Shown here one piece after another: positions 1-8,190 of a stretch of 64,000 nt of DNA. The notes under the pieces are model-generated. The model did not search any database. It had not been told where the DNA came from and worked only from the letters and a program-made list of their open reading frames with translations. This DNA comes from Bacteroidales bacterium UBA1189 (GTDB lineage: Bacteria; Bacteroidota; Bacteroidia; Bacteroidales; Bacteroidaceae). Every line of letters starts with the position of its first letter. Positions within the stretch are counted from its first letter, which is position 1. The stretch spans positions 429 through 64,428 of the forward strand of contig DBYJ01000060.1 of assembly GCA_002309805.1 (NCBI GenBank), read 5' to 3'. Made by a program: the position numbers and the translations under genes.

Positions 1-1
1 C

Positions 2-70
2 ATCCCCACCGACGAGGAGCTGATGATTGCCTCTGACACACTCGAAATCGTTAAGAATACTATCGTTTAA
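2..70 (+). CDS. ackA: Acetate kinase, C-terminal end (partial)
   Basis: Only the last 22 codons are in the window, in one open frame ending in TAA at 68-70. The visible peptide IPTDEELMIASDTLEIV matches the conserved acetate kinase C-terminus (E. coli AckA has PTNEELVIAQDASRL). Acetate kinase makes ATP from acetyl phosphate in the cytosol. Its usual partner pta, if present, lies outside the window. The call rests on this short tail only. Confidence 0.7.
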   Translation: MPTDEELMIASDTLEIVKNTIV

Positions 71-125
71 CGCTTGATGTCAAACAATAATTCTTAATTT
101 TTAATTCAAAATTTTTAATTCATAA

Positions 126-1076
126 ATGAATTCCATTTTCCAGCAGCTGGCGAGTCTGGACGACGTCAGCATCAACTACAGCGCAGGAGGTGTCATCAAC
201 ATCATTCTGGCTGTCATCATGTACGGCGTCTCGCTTGGCATCCAGCCGCGGATGTTCAAGAAGGTGTTTGCCCAGCCGAAGTCCATCCTGCTCGGATTGC
301 TTGGCCAGTGGATAGCGCTTCCGGCCCTGACGTTCCTCGTCATCGTCATCTTCAACAAGTTCATCCCGCCCATGGTGGCCATGGGCATGATACTGGTGGC
401 GTCGTGCCCGGGCGGCAACATCTCGAACTTCATGACGTCGTTCGCCAAGGGCAACACCGAGCTGTCCGTCTCCATGACGGCCGTCTCCACCTGCATGGCG
501 CCCATCATCACCCCTGGCAACTACGCTCTGTGGGGCTCGCTCTACAAGAACTTCCTTTGCCGGCACGAGATTGTCGATGCCAACACATGGCTCGTCATTC
601 CCTTCTGGAATGTGTTTGAGACGGTGTTCATCCTGCTGGGCATACCCCTTGTGCTTGGTCTGCTGACGACGCGCTTCCTGCCGAAGGTGGCAAAGGCGCT
701 CTCCACGCCGCTGCGCTACATCAGTCTTTTGGTGTTCGTCGCCATGGTGCTGGTGATGTTCTTGAGCAACAAGGAGAAATTCGTTGAATTCATCAAGTAC
801 ATCTTTATCATTGTCTTCTTCCATAATGCGCTGGCTCTGCTGACGGGAAACACCATTGCGCGTCTCGGGCGGCTGCCTGTCCGTGACCGCCGTGCCCTCA
901 CCATCGAAGTCGGCATCCAGAACTCCGGCCTCGGCTTGCTGCTACTCTTCAATCCCGCCATCTTCCCGCAGACGGGCATTGGCGGCATGCTCTTCGTCAC
1001 AGCCTGGTGGGGCGTCTGGCACATCATCTCTGGCCTGACCGTCGCCTCCATCTTCAGAGCAAAGAAGATTAACTAA
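126..1076 (+). CDS. Bile acid:sodium symporter (BASS) family transporter
   Basis: A 316-residue inner-membrane protein with about nine or ten hydrophobic segments. The segment ILVASCPGGNISNFMTSFAKGNTELSVSMTAVST is the signature stretch of the BASS/SBF family (CPGG..SN followed by a G.. LS.S...S helix). Family members move organic anions such as bile acids, pantoate or pyruvate with sodium; the substrate here cannot be read from sequence. It starts 55 bp after ackA and ends 9 bp before the acyltransferase gene, so the three may be co-transcribed. The start is the first ATG after an AT-rich spacer made of TTTTTAATTC repeats (about 88-122). Confidence 0.88.
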   Translation: MNSIFQQLASLDDVSINYSAGGVINIILAVIMYGVSLGIQPRMFKKVFAQPKSILLGLLGQWIALPALTFLVIVIFNKFIPPMVAMGMILVASCPGGNISNFMTSFAKGNTELSVSMTAVSTCMAPIITPGNYALWGSLYKNFLCRHEIVDANTWLVIPFWNVFETVFILLGIPLVLGLLTTRFLPKVAKALSTPLRYISLLVFVAMVLVMFLSNKEKFVEFIKYIFIIVFFHNALALLTGNTIARLGRLPVRDRRALTIEVGIQNSGLGLLLLFNPAIFPQTGIGGMLFVTAWWGVWHIISGLTVASIFRAKKIN

Positions 1077-1085
1077 ATCAGTATC

Positions 1086-2387
1086 ATGCGCCAGCATATA
1101 CAAGACGACGACCGCCTCTACACCTTCCTGCTCCCCGTCGTGAAGCGGGCTGCAAGGCGTTGCTTCCGCCGGTTCCACGTCAGCGGGTGGGAGCGGGTGC
1201 CGAAGGACGGCAGCGTCATCTTCGTCACCAACCACACATGCTCGCTCATGGACCCGCTGGTGATGCTGCGGGCCGAGGGACGGAAGGTGGTCTTCATGGC
1301 GCGTGCCGACATGTTCCGCAAGCCGGCTGTGGCGCGCATCCTGCGCTGGCTCCGCATCCTCCCCATCTACCGCATCCGCGACGGCGTCAGCGCCGTCAAG
1401 ACAAACAGCGAGACCATCGCCGAGGCAGTCGGCGTGCTGCGCGACCGTTGTCCGCTGTGTCTCTACCCCGAGGGCACCCATCGCCCCAAGCACTCGTTGC
1501 TGCCCCTCGGCAAGGGCGTCTGCCACATCGCCTTTGAGGCTGTCCGCGAGATAGGCGACAAGTGGCCCGTCTATATCGTCCCCGCCGGCATCGAGTACAG
1601 CGACTATTTCCGCTTCCGTCCCGACATGGAACTGCAGATTGGCGAACCTATCAATGTGACGGAGTTCGTGAAGAAAAGCCTCCCCTCTGCCCGTGCCATG
1701 AACGCACTCCGCGAGCGGATTGCGGAGGGCATGCGGCCGCTCTTTACGTGGATTCCCGACGACGATGACTACGACGCCATCTTCGAGCTGACCAAGCTCA
1801 GCGCAGCAGCACAGAAGGAGACCTCATCGCTTGACCGACGGCGCGACTACAACCAGTCCTTCATCGCCCGACTGCTTGCCCGACGTGAAGCCGAACCCGA
1901 AGCCGCCCGGCAACTCTTTGCTGATGCCCTCTTTTTTAAAAAGGAGCGCGAGCGCGCACGCGTGTCCGTTTATTCGGCGCGCATCGGGCGTAGCGACGCG
2001 AAGCGTTCTCTCGTCTTCCGAACCCTGCTCGCCCTTGTGCTGCTGCCCGTTTGGCTGGCGTGTGCTGTTGCCTGTCTGCCTGTCTGGTTTCCTGCCGAGC
2101 TGCTGGCGGCCAAGGCCAAGGATGCCGCTTGGCGCAATACCCGCCGCTTCGGCATCTGCTTTGTCCTGAAGCCCCTGCTGACGGTGATGGTGGCCATCCC
2201 AGCGTTCTTTTTCCTTCCTTGGTATATCGCCTTGTTCCTGACAGCTCTCTTTTTCCTATGCCTGCCCCTGAAGGCCACTTACGATGGTGCTGAATGTCTG
2301 CGCCGCCTTCTTTCCGACTGGCGCTGGCTCTTCCATCCCCGCCTCCGCCGCCTCTACGACAGGCTCCGGTCACTTCTCACGGAATAA
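1086..2387 (+). CDS. PlsC-like 1-acyl-glycerol-3-phosphate acyltransferase
   Basis: 433 residues. The N-terminal half is a PlsC domain with the catalytic NHxxxxD box (NHTCSLMD, about residues 50-57) and the substrate-binding EGTH box (LYPEGTH, about 128). The C-terminal part has two or three hydrophobic segments (VLLPVWLACAVACLPVW and LLTVMVAIPAFFFLPW), giving a membrane-anchored enzyme longer than the usual 240-residue PlsC. It probably acylates lysophosphatidic acid or an aminolipid precursor at the inner membrane. It follows the BASS transporter by 9 bp, so an operon is likely. Confidence 0.88.
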   Translation: MRQHIQDDDRLYTFLLPVVKRAARRCFRRFHVSGWERVPKDGSVIFVTNHTCSLMDPLVMLRAEGRKVVFMARADMFRKPAVARILRWLRILPIYRIRDGVSAVKTNSETIAEAVGVLRDRCPLCLYPEGTHRPKHSLLPLGKGVCHIAFEAVREIGDKWPVYIVPAGIEYSDYFRFRPDMELQIGEPINVTEFVKKSLPSARAMNALRERIAEGMRPLFTWIPDDDDYDAIFELTKLSAAAQKETSSLDRRRDYNQSFIARLLARREAEPEAARQLFADALFFKKERERARVSVYSARIGRSDAKRSLVFRTLLALVLLPVWLACAVACLPVWFPAELLAAKAKDAAWRNTRRFGICFVLKPLLTVMVAIPAFFFLPWYIALFLTALFFLCLPLKATYDGAECLRRLLSDWRWLFHPRLRRLYDRLRSLLTE

Positions 2388-2407
2388 GGCTCCGTCTGGC
2401 TCCTGAC

Positions 2408-2461
2408 GAAACGTTTCCCGTCAAGCATCGAAACGTTTCATCGCGCCCGGCGTAACGTTTC
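2408..2461. promoter_or_regulatory. Three phased GAAACGTTTC palindromes (possible operators)
   Basis: GAAACGTTTC occurs at 2408-2417 and 2430-2439, and a degenerate copy TAACGTTTC at 2453-2461. The spacing is 22-23 bp, about two helical turns. The palindrome has the central-CpG shape of many LacI-family operators. No regulator gene is adjacent, so the role is inferred. Confidence 0.3.
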
Positions 2462-2501
2462 GCCGGTGAGTAGCCCCCCCTTTTTTCTCCTTCTCCCCCT
2501 C

Positions 2502-2642
2502 TTCGCCATGCCAAAGTTCAAGAAAAATCTTGACTTTAGCCATTTGGCTTTTAAAAAGTGTTGAGCTGCGCTCTTCACTTTTTCGCCATGCCAAAGTTCA
2601 AGAAAAATCTTGACTTTGGCCATTTGGCTTTTAAAAAGTGTT
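2502..2642 (+). repeat. Two 61-bp direct repeats, each able to form a hairpin
   Basis: Copies at 2502-2562 and 2582-2642 are nearly identical (one clear difference, TTTAGC versus TTTGGC) with an 80-bp period. Each holds GCCAAAGTTCAAG followed by CTTGACTTTGGC, a stem with a single bulge; the first copy has a mismatch in the stem. They lie just upstream of the permease promoter, so they could act as terminators for the upstream operon. Confidence 0.7.
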
Positions 2643-2689
2643 CAATTTCTGAACAATTTTCGCCGAAAATCACAAAAAGTGCACTTTTC

Positions 2690-2723
2690 TTGCACAAGTC
2701 AGAATTTTTTACTTATACCTTTG
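2690..2723 (+). promoter_or_regulatory. Bacteroidetes promoter for the FtsX-like permease
   Basis: TACCTTTG at 2716-2723 is an exact -7 box. TTG at 2690-2692 is a partial -33 box with slightly long spacing. Transcription would start near 2730, about 30 bp before the ATG at 2759. Confidence 0.6.
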
Positions 2724-2758
2724 CAGAGCTAAAAACGAAATCAATCGAAAAAAGAACA

Positions 2759-5170
2759 ATGAAAAAAGATTTATTAGCTCATTACATCAGGGTTGCCGTG
2801 CGCAGCCTCGAACGTTACAAGTCGCAGACCATCGTCTCCATCGTCGGCCTTGGCGTAGGCTTCATCGGCCTCTCGCTCTCGGCCCTCTGGCTGCGCTACG
2901 AGAACACCTTCAACACCGACCTCCCCGACTCCGACCGCCTCTACATGATGGCGATGGGCGAAAAAGGCTCTGTCATGGGCACGCCCGGCGAACTCCTGAT
3001 GAAGTATGCCGAGATGCCCGAGGTGGAGGGGGCAACGTGCATCAGCACCCAGTGGTGCACGCTGCCCTTCTCGTCCGTGGGCGACAAGATGATTCTCCAC
3101 AACGAAATGGAGGCTCGCGTATTGGTGACCGACTCGTGCTTCTTCTCCATGTTCGGGCTGAACATCGTGCAGGGCGACCAGCATTTCTATGAGCGCTGGC
3201 ACGAGGGCGTCGCCATCTCCGAGTCGCTGGCCCGCCGCCTTTACGGCACGGAAGACCCCACCCAATGTATCCTGATGATAAACTATGGCGGCGGCGCCGG
3301 CTCAGGGCGCGAAATCCTTGCCATCTACGAGGACCTTGACCCTCACTCGGACATCTCTGCGGACATCATCGATGTGCAGGACGCTCGTTATTACGAGGGT
3401 ACGTTAGTGCCCTATGTCACCAAGCTCCATCCCGGACAGGACGTCTACGAATCCTTCTGCGAGAAGATAAAGACGCTGAGTAAGACGGAGGACAACCTCC
3501 TCAACAGGATGAAGCTGGTTCCCCTTCCTTTGAAAGATTCGCACCGGCGCGGCTACAACTCCGAGGGCTCGCTTTCGTACGACCATCTGCGCGCGTTCCT
3601 TTTCATCAGTATCATGCTGGTGGTGTGCGCGCTGGTGAACTTCATCACGCTCTTCGTCAACCGCCTGCGAATGCGCCGCCGCGAGATGGCCCTGCGCCTT
3701 GTGCACGGCGAGACGGGCCGCGGGCTGGTCGCGCTCTTCAGCATGGAAGCGCTGCTGGTGCTGCTGGCTTCCGTCGCCTTCGGCCTGGTGGGCGTATGGC
3801 TGCTGCGCGACGCCTTTGCCACCTATGCCGACATCCGCACGGACGGCTACGTCCTCACCTGGTCGATGGCGTTCATGGCGCTGGCGATGGCGGCCTGCCT
3901 CGCCATCTGCGTGGTGGCCGTCGTCATCGTGAAGAACCGCGCCGCGGGTCGCTCCATCCGCACCAACCCGCGCTCGAACCACCGCTTCATGGCCATCAGC
4001 ACGGGCGTGCAGCTCGCCATCGGTCTCACGTTTGTCTTCTGCGCCGTCATGATGATGAAGCAGTTCCACTACCTGCGCGCCTCCGACTGGGGCGTGAACT
4101 TCCGCAACGTGGCCTTCTTCCGCATCGATTTGCCCAGCTACTACGTGAACGGCAAATTCGTCAACACCAGCCGCAAGGCGATGGAGGACAAGGGCCTTAT
4201 CCCCCAGCTGCGCGCCATCCCGGGCGTGCAGGAGGTGATGGAGCATGGCAGGCATTTTGCCGTCAACTCCTACGAAATTGAATCGCTCAGCCTGCGCCTC
4301 CATCCCGAGGACGAGTGGACTCACGCCACACTCTGGCGCGGCCTGTTTGACCCGGGAAGCCCCGTCAACGGCTTCACCGTCCTTGAGGGCACGCTGCCCC
4401 GCGAAGCCGACTGGCTGCCCGACCAGCTAATCATCACGGAAACTATCCGCAATCAACTGGGACTGACGAGCGCCGTCGGCCAGACCGTAGAGTATAAGTC
4501 ATACGACGATACGTTCACCGGCACCATCATCGCCGTCATACGCGACATCCTCTTTCATAATATTTGGGGTGACCCTAAAATCTTCTGCGCTTTCCGCCCG
4601 TTGAATCCTCGCGAAAAAGAGTTGATAGAGTCTCGTACGAACTACGTTGCCTTTACCTTCGATCCCAAACAGAAGGCCGACGTCGTCAAACGCATCCGTG
4701 AGATGATGGAACCCTATCCCAACCTGCCCTGGAGCCTGGAGTTCGGCGCAGACACCTTCAGCTACCAGATACGGAGCGAGGAGAATCTCGCCCGCCTGCT
4801 TACCGCCACCACCGCGGTCTGTATCGTCATCGCCATCTTCGGCGTCTATAGCATCATCACCCTTGCCTGCCGCCAGCGCCGCAAGGAGATTGCCCTGCGC
4901 AAGATTCACGGGGCGAAGCTGCGCGACATCCTCGCGCTGTTCGTCAAGGACTACGGCATGATTCTCGTCATCAGCTCGGCCGTTGCCTTTGCCGTGGGTG
5001 TGCTCATCATGCGCAGCTGGCTGGAGCAGTACCTCCGCCGCACGCCTTTCTCGTGGTGGGTGTTCGCCGCCATCTTCGTCGGCACCGCCCTCCTCATCGC
5101 CCTCTGCGTGGGTGCCCGCGTCTGGCGTACCGCCCGCGAAAACCCCGCCGACGTCGTCAAAAGCGAATGA
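2759..5170 (+). CDS. MacB/FtsX-type ABC transporter permease, double-length
   Basis: 803 residues from ATG 2759 (MKKDLLAHYIRVAVRSLERYK). The frame is open further upstream, but that part runs through the hairpin repeats and promoter, so this start is preferred. Layout: an N-terminal transmembrane helix, a periplasmic MacB core-like domain, three helices near residues 285-390, a second periplasmic domain, and three C-terminal helices with the FtsX motif RRKEIALRKIHGA. The same motif is in the first half (RRREMALRLVHGE). Bacteroidetes carry many such solo permeases, thought to work with MacB-like ATPases in export or lipoprotein release. No ATPase gene is adjacent. It ends NPADVVKSE. Confidence 0.85.
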   Translation: MKKDLLAHYIRVAVRSLERYKSQTIVSIVGLGVGFIGLSLSALWLRYENTFNTDLPDSDRLYMMAMGEKGSVMGTPGELLMKYAEMPEVEGATCISTQWCTLPFSSVGDKMILHNEMEARVLVTDSCFFSMFGLNIVQGDQHFYERWHEGVAISESLARRLYGTEDPTQCILMINYGGGAGSGREILAIYEDLDPHSDISADIIDVQDARYYEGTLVPYVTKLHPGQDVYESFCEKIKTLSKTEDNLLNRMKLVPLPLKDSHRRGYNSEGSLSYDHLRAFLFISIMLVVCALVNFITLFVNRLRMRRREMALRLVHGETGRGLVALFSMEALLVLLASVAFGLVGVWLLRDAFATYADIRTDGYVLTWSMAFMALAMAACLAICVVAVVIVKNRAAGRSIRTNPRSNHRFMAISTGVQLAIGLTFVFCAVMMMKQFHYLRASDWGVNFRNVAFFRIDLPSYYVNGKFVNTSRKAMEDKGLIPQLRAIPGVQEVMEHGRHFAVNSYEIESLSLRLHPEDEWTHATLWRGLFDPGSPVNGFTVLEGTLPREADWLPDQLIITETIRNQLGLTSAVGQTVEYKSYDDTFTGTIIAVIRDILFHNIWGDPKIFCAFRPLNPREKELIESRTNYVAFTFDPKQKADVVKRIREMMEPYPNLPWSLEFGADTFSYQIRSEENLARLLTATTAVCIVIAIFGVYSIITLACRQRRKEIALRKIHGAKLRDILALFVKDYGMILVISSAVAFAVGVLIMRSWLEQYLRRTPFSWWVFAAIFVGTALLIALCVGARVWRTARENPADVVKSE

Positions 5171-5361
5171 AGCGACTTCGTCGCAGCGAAAATGAAAAAT
5201 GAAGAATGAAGAATGAAGAATGAAAAATATAATGTTCTGTTATCTGCTATTCACCTGCCGCAGGCATTCCCGTCGGCAAAGCTATTTATTCTTCATTTTT
5301 CATTCTTCATGTTTCATTTAAAAATCCCTTCATTCTTCATTTATTTGCCTACTCTATTTTT

Positions 5362-5422
5362 TAACGGCGGCGCTGTCAATATTAACGGGGCCGCTGTTTA
5401 TATTAACGGCGGCGCTGTTAAA
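5362..5422 (+). repeat. Triplicated TTAACGGCGGCGCTGT unit
   Basis: Three imperfect copies of about 22 bp (GGCGGCGCTGTCAATATTAAC, GGGGCCGCTGTTTATATTAAC, GGCGGCGCTGTTAAA). A related TTTATATAAACGCGCCCCCTG pattern, also preceded by TTTATTTGCCTA, occurs at 19260-19330, so this is a dispersed family. Confidence 0.6.
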
Positions 5423-5470
5423 AAACGAGGTCTTACTTCTGCAAAAAGGAATAGGCAAATTGCATTTTCA

Positions 5471-5517
5471 TGAACTGCGTCCGCGAAATCGTCGCTGATG
5501 TGGTCAAAAGCGAGTGA
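5471..5517 (+). pseudogene. Relic of an FtsX-like permease C-terminus
   Basis: The frame reads NCVREIVADVVKSE then TGA. The intact permease upstream ends RENPADVVKSE then TGA. The match continues past the stop codons: AAGCGACTTCGTCGCA after the intact gene and AGGCGACTTCATCGCA here. This suggests that a second tandem permease gene was lost, leaving its last codons and flank. Confidence 0.5.
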
Positions 5518-5590
5518 GGCGACTTCATCGCAATGAAAAAAGAATAATGAAGAATAAAGTGTTCTGTCATTCCGTAAGTATGATAATCGG

Positions 5591-5785
5591 AACGCCCCGA
5601 AGGGGCAGTAAGCACACAGCCCAGGGCAACGCCCTGGGTACAAATGGCATGAGCAACTTTTCGCCCTGAAAGGGCAAAAGCATTGTTGTTAAAGGCTTTT
5701 GCCCTTTCAGGGCGATGGAATGTGTTGCCTACAGAACCCAGGGCGTTGCCCTGGGCTATGTGCTTCTGGCCTTTCAGGCCGTTAG
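5591..5785. repeat. Nested palindromic intergenic element (REP-like)
   Basis: The inner arms at 5662-5681 and 5695-5714 are a perfect 20-bp inverted repeat with a 13-nt loop. Outer arms at 5615-5639 and 5736-5762 pair almost perfectly, and each is itself a palindrome (CCCAGGGCAACGCCCTGGG). Smaller palindromes flank it (CCCCGAAGGGG near 5595, GGCCTTTCAGGCC near 5769). It sits at the 3' end of galE. No transposase is nearby. Confidence 0.75.
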
Positions 5786-5854
5786 GGTATTCTTGCGGAT
5801 AATCATATCGGCTTTCGCGACTCGGCAAAGGAAGAGCTAGCTCTTCCTTTGCTC

Positions 5855-6871
5855 TCACTGCTCGTAGCCGTTGGGGTTGTTCTTCTGCCAGTTCCAGCTG
5901 TCGCGGCACATTTCGTCGATGCCGTACTCGGCTTTCCAGCCCAGTTCACGCTCGGCCTTGGCGGGGTCGCTGTAGCAGGTGGCGATGTCGCCCGGACGAC
6001 GGGGCTTGATGGAGTAGGGGACGGGGACGCCGTTGACGCGCTCGAAGGCGTGGACGATGTCAAGGACGCTGTAGCCGTGGCCGGTGCCGAGGTTGTAGAT
6101 GGCGAGGCCGCACTTGCGCTCGATGGCCTTAAGGGCGCAGACGTGGCCGCGGGCGAGGTCAACGACGTGGATGTAGTCGCGCACGCCTGTGCCGTCGGGG
6201 GTGTCGTAGTCGTTGCCGAAGACGCCCAGCTCGGGACGTTTGCCGACGGCAACCTGGGTGATGTAGGGCATGAGGTTGTTGGGGATGCCGTTGGGATTCT
6301 CACCGATACGGCCCGAGGGATGAGCGCCGATGGGATTGAAGTAGCGCAGCAGCACGACGTTCCATTCGGGGTCGGCAGCCTGCATGTCCATCATGATTTG
6401 CTCGAGCATGCTCTTCGTCTGGCCGTAGGGGTTGGTGCAATGGCCCTTCGGGCACTCCTCGGTGATGGGAATCTGGGCGGGGTTGCCATAGACGGTGGCG
6501 GAGGAGGAGAAGATGATGTTCTTGCAGCCGTGCTCGCGCATGACGTCGAGCAGCACGAGGGTGCCGGCGATGTTGTTTTCGTAGTATTCAAGAGGCTTGG
6601 CAACGCTCTCGCCGACAGCCTTCAGTCCGGCGAAGTGGATGCAGGCATCGAAAGAGAACTGGCTGAACACTTCCTCGAGGCCCTTGCGGTCACGGATATC
6701 GACCTGGACAAAGGGGATGACGGCGCCGCAGATGGCGCTGACGCGTTCGAGCGACTTGGGGTTGCTGTTGCACAGGTTGTCGATGACGACGACGTCGTGA
6801 CCAGCCTTGTGCAGCTCAATCAGGGTGTGGGAGCCAATGAATCCGGCTCCGCCGGTGACAAGAATCTTCAT
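5855..6871 (-). CDS. galE: UDP-glucose 4-epimerase
   Basis: 338 residues, the normal GalE length. It begins MKILVTGGAGFIGSHT, the Rossmann NAD-binding GGAGFIG motif of extended short-chain dehydrogenases, and has SSSATVYG (catalytic serine/threonine region), a NPYGQTKSMLEQ YxxxK active site, and the GalE landmarks YFNPIGAHPSG and NLGTGHGYSVLD. It interconverts UDP-glucose and UDP-galactose in the cytosol for the Leloir pathway and for polysaccharide precursors. It lies 91 bp after rnfA on the same strand, separated by telomere-like repeats. Confidence 0.95.
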   Translation of the reverse strand: MKILVTGGAGFIGSHTLIELHKAGHDVVVIDNLCNSNPKSLERVSAICGAVIPFVQVDIRDRKGLEEVFSQFSFDACIHFAGLKAVGESVAKPLEYYENNIAGTLVLLDVMREHGCKNIIFSSSATVYGNPAQIPITEECPKGHCTNPYGQTKSMLEQIMMDMQAADPEWNVVLLRYFNPIGAHPSGRIGENPNGIPNNLMPYITQVAVGKRPELGVFGNDYDTPDGTGVRDYIHVVDLARGHVCALKAIERKCGLAIYNLGTGHGYSVLDIVHAFERVNGVPVPYSIKPRRPGDIATCYSDPAKAERELGWKAEYGIDEMCRDSWNWQKNNPNGYEQ

Positions 6872-6878
6872 GATATAT

Positions 6879-6951
6879 GGGGTTAGGGGTTAGAGGTTAG
6901 GGGTTAGAGTTGTTTGCATCGTTATCGTTAACGTTATCGTTATCGTTTAAC
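6879..6951 (+). repeat. Telomere-like GGGGTTA and TCGTTA simple repeats
   Basis: 6879-6909 reads as GGGG or GAGG runs separated by TTA, which could fold as a G-quadruplex on this strand. It is followed by an ATCGTTA/ACGTTA repeat to 6951. Both fill the gap between rnfA and galE, where the minus-strand transcript would carry the C-rich complement. Confidence 0.6.
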
Positions 6952-6962
6952 ACCTTTATTTC

Positions 6963-7580
6963 TTAGCTAAAGAAGTCTGCGATGCCTTTGTCCATGCCGC
7001 TGAAGCCCATGAAGGCCATGGCGAGGAGTCCGGCCACGATGAGGGCGATGGCCATGCCCTGCATGCCCTTGGGGATGCGGACGAGGCTGAGCTGCTCGCG
7101 GATGCCGGCAAAGACGATGAGGGCGAGGGCAAAGCCAATGGCGGTAAAGAGGGCGTAGAGGGTGCCCGTCAGCAGGTTGGGTTCGAGGCCTTGGGCATTA
7201 TAAGTGCCATTAGCGACAAGGATGCTGACGCCGAGGATGCAGCAGTTGGTGGTGATAAGCGGGAGGAAAACACCCAGCGCCTGATAGAGCGCGGGGCTGA
7301 GTTTCTTCAGCACAATCTCGACCGTCTGCACCAGCGCGGCAATGACAAGGATGAACACAATGGTCTGCAAGTAGCCCAGCCCGAGTGGATTGAGCAGCCA
7401 AACCTGAAGCAGATACGTCACGACGGTGGCAATGACCAGCACAAAGGTAACGGCAAGGCCCATGCCCTTGGCAGTCTCGATCTTCTTCGACACGCCGAGG
7501 AACGGACAGATGCCCAGGAACTGGGACAATACGATGTTGTTGACCAGTATGGCGGAAATGAATATCAGTATGTAAGCCAT
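6963..7580 (-). CDS. rnfA: Rnf complex membrane subunit RnfA
   Basis: 205 residues, six predicted transmembrane helices. The start MAYILIFISAILVNNIVLSQFLGICPFLGVSKK is the RnfA/NqrE signature (NN.VL..FLGICPFLGVS); TTNCCILGV is the second conserved cysteine region. RnfA and RnfE are homologous, oppositely oriented membrane subunits of the ferredoxin:NAD+ oxidoreductase, with a [2Fe-2S] centre between them. It is the last rnf gene of the operon, 5 bp after rnfE. Confidence 0.95.
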   Translation of the reverse strand: MAYILIFISAILVNNIVLSQFLGICPFLGVSKKIETAKGMGLAVTFVLVIATVVTYLLQVWLLNPLGLGYLQTIVFILVIAALVQTVEIVLKKLSPALYQALGVFLPLITTNCCILGVSILVANGTYNAQGLEPNLLTGTLYALFTAIGFALALIVFAGIREQLSLVRIPKGMQGMAIALIVAGLLAMAFMGFSGMDKGIADFFS

Positions 7581-7585
7581 GGCGT

Positions 7586-8167
7586 TTATTTCTTAACAAG
7601 GTTGAACAGGGCGATGAGGAAGCCGAGGGTGATGAAAGCACCCGGGGCAAGGACAAACACCAGCATGTTGGTGGAGGCGGGGAGCACGGTGAGGCCGAAG
7701 ATGGAGCCTGTGCCGAGCAGCTCGCGCAGCGCACCCAGCACGGTGAGCGCCATGGTGAAGCCGAGGCCCATGCCCAGACCGTCGAAGAACGAGGCGCCGG
7801 GACCGTGCTTGGCGGCAAAGGCTTCGGCACGGCCGAGGATGATGCAGTTCACCACGATGAGGGGGATGAAGAGGCCCAAGGTGGCATAAAGGTCAGGCAG
7901 GAAGGCCTGCATGAGCATCTGCAGCGCCGTGACGAACGAGGCGATGACAACAATGTAGGCGGGGATATGAACCTTGTCGGGGATGAGGTTGCGCAACAGC
8001 GAGATGACGACGTTCGAGCAGACCAGCACAAACGTGGTGGCCAGACCCATCGACATGCCGTTGATGGCCGACGAGGTGGTGCCCAGCGTGGGACACATGC
8101 CCAACAGGAGGACAAACGTGGGGTTCTCCTTGATGAGACCGTTGAGAAATACTTTCAAATTATTCAT
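7586..8167 (-). CDS. rnfE: Rnf complex membrane subunit RnfE
   Basis: 193 residues, about six transmembrane helices. The sequence begins MNNLKVFLNGLIKENPTFVLLLGMCPTLG and later has VVNCIILGRAEAF, both diagnostic of RnfE/NqrD. It is the paralogue of RnfA and lies between rnfG (23 bp upstream) and rnfA (5 bp downstream). Confidence 0.95.
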   Translation of the reverse strand: MNNLKVFLNGLIKENPTFVLLLGMCPTLGTTSSAINGMSMGLATTFVLVCSNVVISLLRNLIPDKVHIPAYIVVIASFVTALQMLMQAFLPDLYATLGLFIPLIVVNCIILGRAEAFAAKHGPGASFFDGLGMGLGFTMALTVLGALRELLGTGSIFGLTVLPASTNMLVFVLAPGAFITLGFLIALFNLVKK

Positions 8168-8190
8168 AGTGTGTACCTCCTATTCGTTAA

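Larger units (their letters stand above)
5171..5854. repeat. Repeat-rich intergenic region
   Basis: This gap has no intact gene. It contains AATGAAGAATGAAAAATG-type simple repeats (5192-5230) with their inverted counterpart (5286-5345), a triplicated TTAACGGCGGCGCTGT-like unit (5362-5422), a relic of a permease 3' end (5471-5517), and a nested palindromic element (5591-5785). Confidence 0.8.

Noticed and set aside
120..824. Long antisense open frame opposite the BASS transporter
   Set aside because: It is His/Asp/Arg-rich low-complexity sequence produced by G/C-rich third positions of the real gene; no start context or family match.
2558..2758. Upstream in-frame start for the FtsX-like permease
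   Set aside because: It would translate the hairpin repeats and the promoter; ATG 2759 starts with the usual family N-terminus.
5849..6886. 345-codon frame opposite galE
   Set aside because: Val/Asp/Ala-rich shadow of a well-supported galE; nothing family-like.
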